Source of the DNA: Chloroflexota bacterium
GTDB taxonomy: Bacteria > Chloroflexota > Limnocylindria > Limnocylindrales > CSP1-4
Length of the DNA stretch: 10,224 bases
Assembly (NCBI GenBank): GCA_017881985.1
Contig: JADGQH010000100.1
Span: 1-10,224, forward strand
Direction of reading: 5' to 3'
A model generated the notes under the pieces. It did no database searches. It had not been told where the DNA came from and saw only the letters and a program-made list of their open reading frames with translations. Below, in pieces: positions 6,619 to 10,224 of this stretch. How positions within the stretch are numbered: position 1 is the stretch's first letter; each line of letters opens with the position of its first letter. Made by a program: the position numbers and the translations under genes.

Positions 6619-7797
6619 ATGCCCCGGATCGACCTGCGCTCCGACACCGTCACGCACCCCACGCCCGCCATGCGCCGCGCGATGGCGGACGCCGAGGTCG
6701 GCGACGACGTCTTCGGCGACGACCCGACCGTGAATGCGCTCGAGGAACGGGCCGCTGCGATGCTCGGCAAGGAGGCCGGCCTCTTCGTCGCATCGGGCAG
6801 CATGGGCAACCTCGTGGCGCAGCTGGCGCACCTCGGCCGCGGCCAGGAGACGATCGCCAGCGCCGAGAGCCATCTCGTGATGGACGAGGCCGCCGGCCAT
6901 GCCGTCGTCGTCGGGACGAGCATCCGCGCGCTGCCCGACCGCCCCGACGGCACCCTCGACCTCGACCTCGTCGCGGAGTCGTTCCGCGACCCGGAGGACC
7001 CCCACGAGCCGCTCAGCGGTCTCGTGGCGATCGAGAACACGCATGCCCACTCGATGGGCCAACCCCTGGGCGTCGCATACACGCAGGCCGCCGCGGACGT
7101 CGCCCACGCCCACGGCGTGCCCCTCCACGTCGACGGCGCCCGCTTCTTCAACGCGGTGGTGGCGCTGGGAGTGGACCCCGCCGCCCTTGCCGGGCCCGCC
7201 GATTCGGTCACGTTCTGCCTGAGCAAGGGGCTGGCGTGCCCGATCGGCTCGATCATCGTCGGGTCGCGGGCGTACATCTGGCGCGCCCGGCGTGCGCGCA
7301 AGCTCGTCGGCGGCGGCATGCGCCAGGTGGGCGTGCTTGCTGCGCCGGGCCTCCTCGCGCTATCCGACGGACCCGACGGCATGATCGCGCGCCTCGCGGA
7401 CGACCATGCCAACGCGCGGCGCCTCGCCGAGGGACTGGCCGGCCTCGAAGGCATCGAATCGCCGGGCGGGGTCGCCCAGCCGGCGCCGGGTCGCCTGGAC
7501 CCCGACCGCGCCCGGACCAACTTCGTGATCTTCCGGGTCGCGCGCGACCGGGCCGCGTTGCTGGTGGCGCTCGAGGCGCGCGGGGTCCTCATGGTCCCCT
7601 ACTCGCACGGGACGATCCGGGCCGTCACCCACTACGGCATCACCGCCGACGACATCGACGCAACGGTCGCAGCGGTCCGGGACGCCCTCGCGGAGACGGC
7701 CCGGAGCACCTCTGGCGCCGTTGCGACGGCCCTCACTGCTGCGCCGGATGGCGCCGCGGCGCAGGCCCTCGCCGCCGTTGCGACGGCCCGCGGCTGA
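6619..7797 (+). CDS. ltaE: Low-specificity L-threonine aldolase (PLP-dependent)
   Basis: The 392-residue protein is a fold-type I PLP enzyme that splits L-threonine or L-allo-threonine into glycine and acetaldehyde in the cytoplasm. The opening IDLRSDTVTHPTPAMRRAM, the segment VGDDVFGDDPTVNALEE (27-43), FVASGSMGNL (56-65), HVDGARFFNA (170-179) with the PLP-contacting D172, and SKGLACPIGS (202-211) with Schiff-base lysine K203 are all diagnostic. The catalytic core ends near residue 357, about the usual family length. A further 35 residues form an Ala-rich tail containing two in-frame copies of a 17-base repeat (7716-7732 and 7773-7789), which is unusual. The gene heads an apparent operon: the next start is 11 bases after its stop. 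The ATG at 6619 begins exactly at the conserved N terminus, so the start is secure. Confidence 0.94.
   Translation: MPRIDLRSDTVTHPTPAMRRAMADAEVGDDVFGDDPTVNALEERAAAMLGKEAGLFVASGSMGNLVAQLAHLGRGQETIASAESHLVMDEAAGHAVVVGTSIRALPDRPDGTLDLDLVAESFRDPEDPHEPLSGLVAIENTHAHSMGQPLGVAYTQAAADVAHAHGVPLHVDGARFFNAVVALGVDPAALAGPADSVTFCLSKGLACPIGSIIVGSRAYIWRARRARKLVGGGMRQVGVLAAPGLLALSDGPDGMIARLADDHANARRLAEGLAGLEGIESPGGVAQPAPGRLDPDRARTNFVIFRVARDRAALLVALEARGVLMVPYSHGTIRAVTHYGITADDIDATVAAVRDALAETARSTSGAVATALTAAPDGAAAQALAAVATARG
7716..7789 (+). repeat. Two 17-bp direct repeats, each with a small hairpin, in the ltaE tail
   Basis: CGCCGTTGCGACGGCCC occurs at 7716-7732 and 7773-7789, 57 bases (19 codons) apart and in frame, each coding AVATA. 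Within each copy GCCGT and ACGGC can pair around a TGCG loop. The second copy ends 5 bases before the stop codon. Confidence 0.7.
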
Positions 7798-7808
7798 GCT
7801 GGACGCGC

Positions 7809-8510
7809 GTGCTCGTCATCCCCTCGATCGACCTTGCCAGCGGGCGCTCGCGGCTCGTCCACTGGCCCGGCGCGGCGGCGGGTATCGGCGCCCCGAGCGA
7901 CCGGCCCGAGGTGATCGCCGAGCGCTTCGTCGCGCAGGGCGCCCGGTCGATCCATCTCGTCGACTTCGACGGCGCCCAGCAGGGCCGACCCGTGAACCTG
8001 GAGGCCGTTGGCCGCGTCGCCGGCCGGGTGGGCGTGCCGTTGCAGCTCGCGGGCGGCATGGAGGGCGCCGACAACATCCGGCTTGCCTTCGCGGCAGGCG
8101 CGACCCGGGTCCTGCTCGCGATGGGCGTCGCCGACGACCAGGCGACGCTTCGCGCCTGTGTCGAGATCGCCGGAGACTGGCTGGCGGTCGGGCTGGATCC
8201 GCGCCCCGAGCGCTTCGCCGAGTATCCGTGGAAGCGCCTCCGCCGACCGACCTTCGACGAGGTGACCGCCGAGCTGGTGGGCCTCGGGGTGCGGCGCTTC
8301 GTGCTCTCGCACGGTGGCGGGACACCCGACCCTGCGCTCGTCGAGCGCCTCGTGCACGACCTCGATGTCGAGGTCGTGGTCGCCGGGGGTGTCGACGACC
8401 TCGCCGGCATTCGTCAGCTTCGAGATGCCGGCCTGGCCGGCATCCTCCTCGGAGAGGTCCTGCTCTCCGGACGCATCGAGTACCAAGCCGCCATGGAGGC
8501 CGCCGCATGA
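7809..8510 (+). CDS. hisA: HisA-like TIM barrel (diverged phosphoribosyl-formimino-AICAR-ribotide isomerase family)
   Basis: This 233-residue protein is a HisA/HisF-fold barrel close to the usual 240-residue HisA. HisA isomerises ProFAR to PRFAR in histidine synthesis. IPSIDL (4-9) supplies D8, RLV follows at 15-17, HLVDFDGAQQGRPVN (49-63) is the HisA signature strand, LQLAGGM (78-84) and VAGGVDDL (191-198) keep Gly pairs of the phosphate sites, and AVGLD (126-130) supplies the second catalytic Asp, D130. Differences are clear: the GTAAV loop is AMGVA, the TD-x-x-RDGTL loop is LSHGGGTPDP with S167 where Thr is usual, and an extra ERFAEYPWKRL segment is present. It may be the genome's HisA or a paralogue with a new substrate. 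No other his gene is near. The GTG at 7809 is the best start, giving D8 its canonical position; the Shine-Dalgarno signal is weak, so coupling to ltaE is likely. The stop overlaps the next ATG (ATGA). Confidence 0.78.
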   Translation: MLVIPSIDLASGRSRLVHWPGAAAGIGAPSDRPEVIAERFVAQGARSIHLVDFDGAQQGRPVNLEAVGRVAGRVGVPLQLAGGMEGADNIRLAFAAGATRVLLAMGVADDQATLRACVEIAGDWLAVGLDPRPERFAEYPWKRLRRPTFDEVTAELVGLGVRRFVLSHGGGTPDPALVERLVHDLDVEVVVAGGVDDLAGIRQLRDAGLAGILLGEVLLSGRIEYQAAMEAAA

Positions 8511-9271
8511 CCGTTCGATCGCTCCGCCACCCCCTCGCCATCGCCGGGGTCGTCGCCCTGCTGGTGGGCGCGTGCTCGGGGAGCGCCACGCCGGTGCCAC
8601 CGATCGCGGCGCCATCCGGCGCCGCAGCGCCGTCGACCGGTCCGTCTTCGAGCGCCGCGGCTGACGCATCGCCGAGCCCCGCCACAGGCACCGCGGCCAG
8701 CCCCGGGGCGGCCACCACCGGCTGCCCCACCGCCGCTCCGGCGCCGATGGCCGCAGCCGATTCGGCGACGGTGACCCTCGCCACAGCCAAGGGTGACATC
8801 GTGATCAAGGTCACCGGCTCGCTGGCCCCCCAGGCAACGGGCAACTTCGTCGCGCTCGCGACGTGCGGCTTCTACGACGGCGTCGTGTTCCACCGGCTCG
8901 TGCCCGGCTTCGTGATCCAGGGCGGCGACGGCCAGTTCGGCCGGGCGCCGAACGTGGACACGACGCAGGTCGGGAACGGCGGACCCGGCTACACGATCGC
9001 GGACGACCCGGTGACCACGCCGTACAAGCGCGGGACCGTCGCGATGGCACGGACGAGCCAGCCCCACTCCCAGGGCTCGCAGTTCTTCATCGTCCTGAGC
9101 GACGGGGCCGCGCCCGCGCTCGCGTCCGCCAACACGTACGCGATCATGGGCGAGGTGACGTCGGGGATGGACGTCGTCGACACGATCGCGGCCATGCCCA
9201 ACTCCGGCGAGCCGGCCAACGCCGCCCTCGACCCGCTGCCGATCACGAAGGCTACGGTTGCTCGACCCTGA
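8507..9271 (+). CDS. Cyclophilin-type peptidyl-prolyl isomerase, lipoprotein
   Basis: This 254-residue protein catalyses cis-trans isomerisation of Xaa-Pro bonds and should act outside the cytoplasmic membrane. It begins with a lipoprotein signal (LAIAGVVALLVGAC), lipobox VGAC with lipidated C23, then an Ala/Pro/Ser-rich linker to about residue 85. The cyclophilin domain (about 87-254) shows VVFHRLVPGFVIQGGDGQFG (126-145) with R130, F135 and Q138 equivalent to the Arg/Phe/Gln of the active site, and GSQFFIVLSD (190-199). The classical Trp and His of human CypA are not evident, as is common in bacterial PpiB-like forms. The ATG overlaps the HisA-like stop by 4 bases, so translation is coupled. 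The linker codons are biased to GC, as expected, without sign of foreign origin. It lies directly before a cytosolic paralogue. Confidence 0.93.
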   Translation: MTVRSLRHPLAIAGVVALLVGACSGSATPVPPIAAPSGAAAPSTGPSSSAAADASPSPATGTAASPGAATTGCPTAAPAPMAAADSATVTLATAKGDIVIKVTGSLAPQATGNFVALATCGFYDGVVFHRLVPGFVIQGGDGQFGRAPNVDTTQVGNGGPGYTIADDPVTTPYKRGTVAMARTSQPHSQGSQFFIVLSDGAAPALASANTYAIMGEVTSGMDVVDTIAAMPNSGEPANAALDPLPITKATVARP

Positions 9272-9317
9272 CGGCTTCGCCGTCGATCATTCGACCCATG
9301 AGCAGTCCCGCGCGACC

Positions 9318-9325
9318 AGAGGAGA
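9318..9325 (+). promoter_or_regulatory. Strong Shine-Dalgarno site of the second cyclophilin
   Basis: AGAGGAGA ends 4 bases before the ATG at 9330, with the GGAG core about 7 bases away. It decides the start against in-frame codons upstream (from 9258) that overlap the previous gene. It is the best ribosome-binding site in the window, in contrast to the leaderless or coupled starts elsewhere. Confidence 0.7.
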
Positions 9326-9329
9326 ACCC

Positions 9330-9833
9330 ATGACGAAGGCAACCATCGAGACCACCAGCGGCACGATCGTCGTCGAGCTCGACGACGTCGGCGCTCCCAA
9401 GGCGGCCGGCAACTTCATCAAGCTCGCGAAGCAGGGCTTCTACGATGGGGTCATCTTCCACCGCGTGATCCCGGGCTTCGTGGTCCAGGGTGGCGACGGC
9501 GAGTTCGGCCGCCTGGACGAGAAAGGAAAGGTCCGGAATGCCGGCCGGGTGGGCCAGGGCGGGCCGGGCTACAAGTTCGAGGACGAGCCGTTCACCGGCG
9601 ACTACGACCGAGGCGCGCTCGCGATGGCGAACGCCGGCCCGAACACGAATGGGTCGCAGTTCTTCATCTGCCACCAGGACCTGCGCGGCAAGCTGCCCAA
9701 GAAGTACACCCGTTTCGGCCTGGTGCTGAGCGGGATGGACGTGGTCGACGCGATTGCCGCAGCGCCGCGGAATCGCGACGACTTCCCCGAAACGCCCGTC
9801 GCGATGACGTCGGTCACCATCGAGGAGGCCTGA
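9330..9833 (+). CDS. Cyclophilin-type peptidyl-prolyl isomerase, cytosolic
   Basis: This 167-residue protein has no signal peptide or membrane helix and is essentially a single cyclophilin domain, the usual size for bacterial PpiB. It should assist folding in the cytoplasm. IFHRVIPGFVVQGGDGEFG (42-60) provides R45, F50 and Q53; GPGYKFEDEP (78-87), NTNGSQFFICHQD (105-117) and YTRFGLVLSGMDVVDAI (126-142) are family motifs. F129 stands at the position often occupied by Trp. It follows the lipoprotein cyclophilin by 58 bases and shares many residues with it, such as TSGMDVVDTIAA versus LSGMDVVDAIAA, so the two look like paralogues in tandem. The start is set by AGAGGAGA just upstream. It is probably the last gene of the operon, since a stem-loop follows. 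Confidence 0.95.
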   Translation: MTKATIETTSGTIVVELDDVGAPKAAGNFIKLAKQGFYDGVIFHRVIPGFVVQGGDGEFGRLDEKGKVRNAGRVGQGGPGYKFEDEPFTGDYDRGALAMANAGPNTNGSQFFICHQDLRGKLPKKYTRFGLVLSGMDVVDAIAAAPRNRDDFPETPVAMTSVTIEEA

Positions 9834-9852
9834 TCGACGGCCCGCCGTCCCA

Positions 9853-9886
9853 GGGTGCGAACGCCCGCCACGAGGGCGCCGAACCC
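9853..9886 (+). terminator. Stem-loop after the cyclophilin operon
   Basis: GGGT (9853-9856) pairs with ACCC (9883-9886) and, inside it, CGCCC (9862-9866) with GGGCG (9874-9878) around a 7-base loop. A smaller hairpin GACGG/CCGTC lies at 9836-9849. Neither is followed by a T run, so termination is only inferred from position. Confidence 0.35.
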
Positions 9887-9910
9887 GCCTGATCGCAACC
9901 TTCGACGACG

Positions 9911-9939
9911 TTCACGGCCGAATGTTGCGAGATATTAAT
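9911..9939 (+). promoter_or_regulatory. Possible second upstream promoter in an AT-rich island
   Basis: TTCACG (9911-9916) and TATTAA (9933-9938) are 16 bases apart and each match four of six consensus positions. The AT-rich blocks around 9931-9939 and 9950-9960 stand out sharply from the GC-rich surroundings, as often seen upstream of strong RNA promoters. Confidence 0.25.
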
Positions 9940-9959
9940 GCGCCGACGAACAAAAACCC

Positions 9960-9988
9960 TTGGCGCGAGCGTCGCGACAGGGTACAGT
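9960..9988 (+). promoter_or_regulatory. Sigma70-type promoter (TTGGCG-17-TACAGT) of the small-RNA locus
   Basis: TTGGCG (9960-9965) and TACAGT (9983-9988) are separated by exactly 17 bases, with an A-rich block (caaaaa) just before the -35. This is the only promoter in the window where both elements are recognisable. Transcription would begin near 9995, right at the first hairpin of the predicted RNA. Confidence 0.55.
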
Positions 9989-10027
9989 AAAGGCCGTCGC
10001 GCAAGCGACGCTGCTGCCCTAGTTACA

Positions 10028-10052
10028 GGGTCATGGGTAGGTAGGGTCAGGG
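10028..10052 (+). other. G-quadruplex motif inside the small RNA
   Basis: Four GGG tracts (10028-10030, 10035-10037, 10044-10046, 10050-10052) are separated by loops of 4, 6 and 3 bases, which meets the usual G3-N1-7 rule. The first GGG and the first loop also take part in the long stem, so the two folds exclude each other. Confidence 0.6.
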
Positions 10053-10138
10053 TAGTCGGTGCAGCCGGCGTGATAGATGCCCTTGTAACGTGGCAGAAGA
10101 CGATCGGGTAACCGGTCGACCCTTCACCGGGACAGCAT

Positions 10139-10168
10139 TCGAAGCGGCTCCTTCGGGAGCCGCTTCGA
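10139..10168 (+). terminator. Perfect 13-bp UUCG terminator hairpin
   Basis: TCGAAGCGGCTCC (10139-10151) and GGAGCCGCTTCGA (10156-10168) pair perfectly around a TTCG tetraloop. It is followed by only TTT at 10171-10173, a weak U tract but the best in the window. It closes the small-RNA locus. Confidence 0.75.
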
Positions 10169-10199
10169 CGTTTCCGGGGCTCCGGCCGCTCGGAGGGAG

Positions 10200-10205
10200 T
10201 ACAAT
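10200..10205 (+). promoter_or_regulatory. -10 box (TACAAT) for a gene beyond the right edge
   Basis: TACAAT differs from the TATAAT consensus at one base. It lies after the terminator and 19 bases from the window end, so the gene it serves is not visible. No -35 match is clear; CTCCG/CGGAG (10180-10195) can form a hairpin just before it. Confidence 0.35.
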
Positions 10206-10224
10206 CCCGGCTCGCGGCGCCGCA

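Larger units (their letters stand above)
9995..10175 (+). ncRNA. Candidate structured small RNA, class unknown
   Basis: Between a good promoter and a perfect terminator lies a roughly 170-base region with no coding frame and much secondary structure. Hairpin 1 is CGTCGC-GCAA-GCGACG (9995-10010) with a GNRA tetraloop. A long stem follows: CTGCC (10014-10018) with GGCAG (10092-10096), GTTACA (10022-10027) with TGTAAC (10084-10089), GGG (10028-10030) with CCC (10080-10082), and CAT (10032-10034) with ATG (10077-10079), 17 pairs broken by a small internal loop and bulges. Inside is GTCGG/CCGGC (10055-10069). After it CCGGT (10112-10116) can pair with ACCGG (10126-10130). The long rod with interruptions recalls 6S-type RNAs in general shape only. 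I find no core motif of SRP RNA, RNase P, tmRNA or a riboswitch I know. The end is the terminator at 10139-10168. Confidence 0.5.

Noticed and set aside
6438..7808. In-frame N-terminal extension of the HisA-like protein through the tRNA flank and threonine aldolase
   Set aside because: The frame is open only as a GC shadow of ltaE; HisA homology begins at the GTG at 7809, where D8 takes its canonical position.
9258..9329. Upstream start for the second cyclophilin
   Set aside because: It would overlap the previous gene and add 24 unrelated residues; the ATG at 9330 has a strong ribosome-binding site and begins at the conserved domain edge.
9995..10175. SRP RNA, tmRNA or RNase P RNA
   Set aside because: The GGAAGGAAGCAGCC-type SRP tip, the tmRNA tRNA-like ends and the RNase P GAGGAAAGTC core are all missing.

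Overview
This is a window of very GC-rich bacterial chromosome holding nine protein-coding genes (one cut by the left edge), one tRNA and a probable small-RNA locus at the right end. The GC richness, a two-domain NirK of the HCGTAP type, the secreted sorbosone-dehydrogenase-like protein, the MshB/Mca-like deacetylase and -10 boxes sitting directly on start codons suggest Chloroflexota (a Limnocylindria-like lineage) or a neighbouring actinobacterium-like group. This placement is an inference from gene content, not a phylogenetic result. I see no mobile element, CRISPR array or phage gene.

Layout. 1-921 (+): 3' part of a copper nitrite reductase-like gene with every catalytic and copper-ligand residue present. 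942-971: hairpin between convergent genes. 991-1956 (-): EamA/DMT exporter, placed directly after and in the same frame as 1957-3207 (-), a CaiB/BaiF CoA-transferase. 3271-4440 (-): secreted glucose/sorbosone dehydrogenase-type beta-propeller. 4550-5503 (+): MshB/Mca-type PIG-L deacetylase, divergent from the previous gene. 5661-6314 (+): unrecognised membrane-anchored protein with a Ser/Pro/Thr linker and a structured leader. 6387-6463 (-): tRNA-Asp(GTC) with encoded CCA. 6619-9833 (+): an apparent operon of threonine aldolase, HisA-like TIM barrel, cyclophilin lipoprotein and cytosolic cyclophilin. 9834-10224: no coding gene; a sigma70-like promoter in an AT-rich island, a roughly 170-nt structured transcript with a G-quadruplex motif, a perfect terminator hairpin, then a -10 box for a gene beyond the edge.

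How the parts relate. The metabolic genes are not one pathway. NirK would act outside the membrane on nitrite, the propeller protein would oxidise a sugar or alcohol outside the cell with PQQ, the CaiB/BaiF protein would activate a carboxylic acid as its CoA thioester, and the deacetylase may belong to thiol or N-acetyl-sugar metabolism. The operon at 6619-9833 joins amino-acid turnover with two prolyl isomerases that would serve the outside and the inside of the cell.

The parts most worth a second look are the unassigned small RNA at 9995-10175 with its competing stem and G-quadruplex, the leaderless promoter pattern, the structured leader at 5533-5626, the in-frame CaiB-TGA-EamA junction with a G tract, and the diverged HisA outside a his operon.
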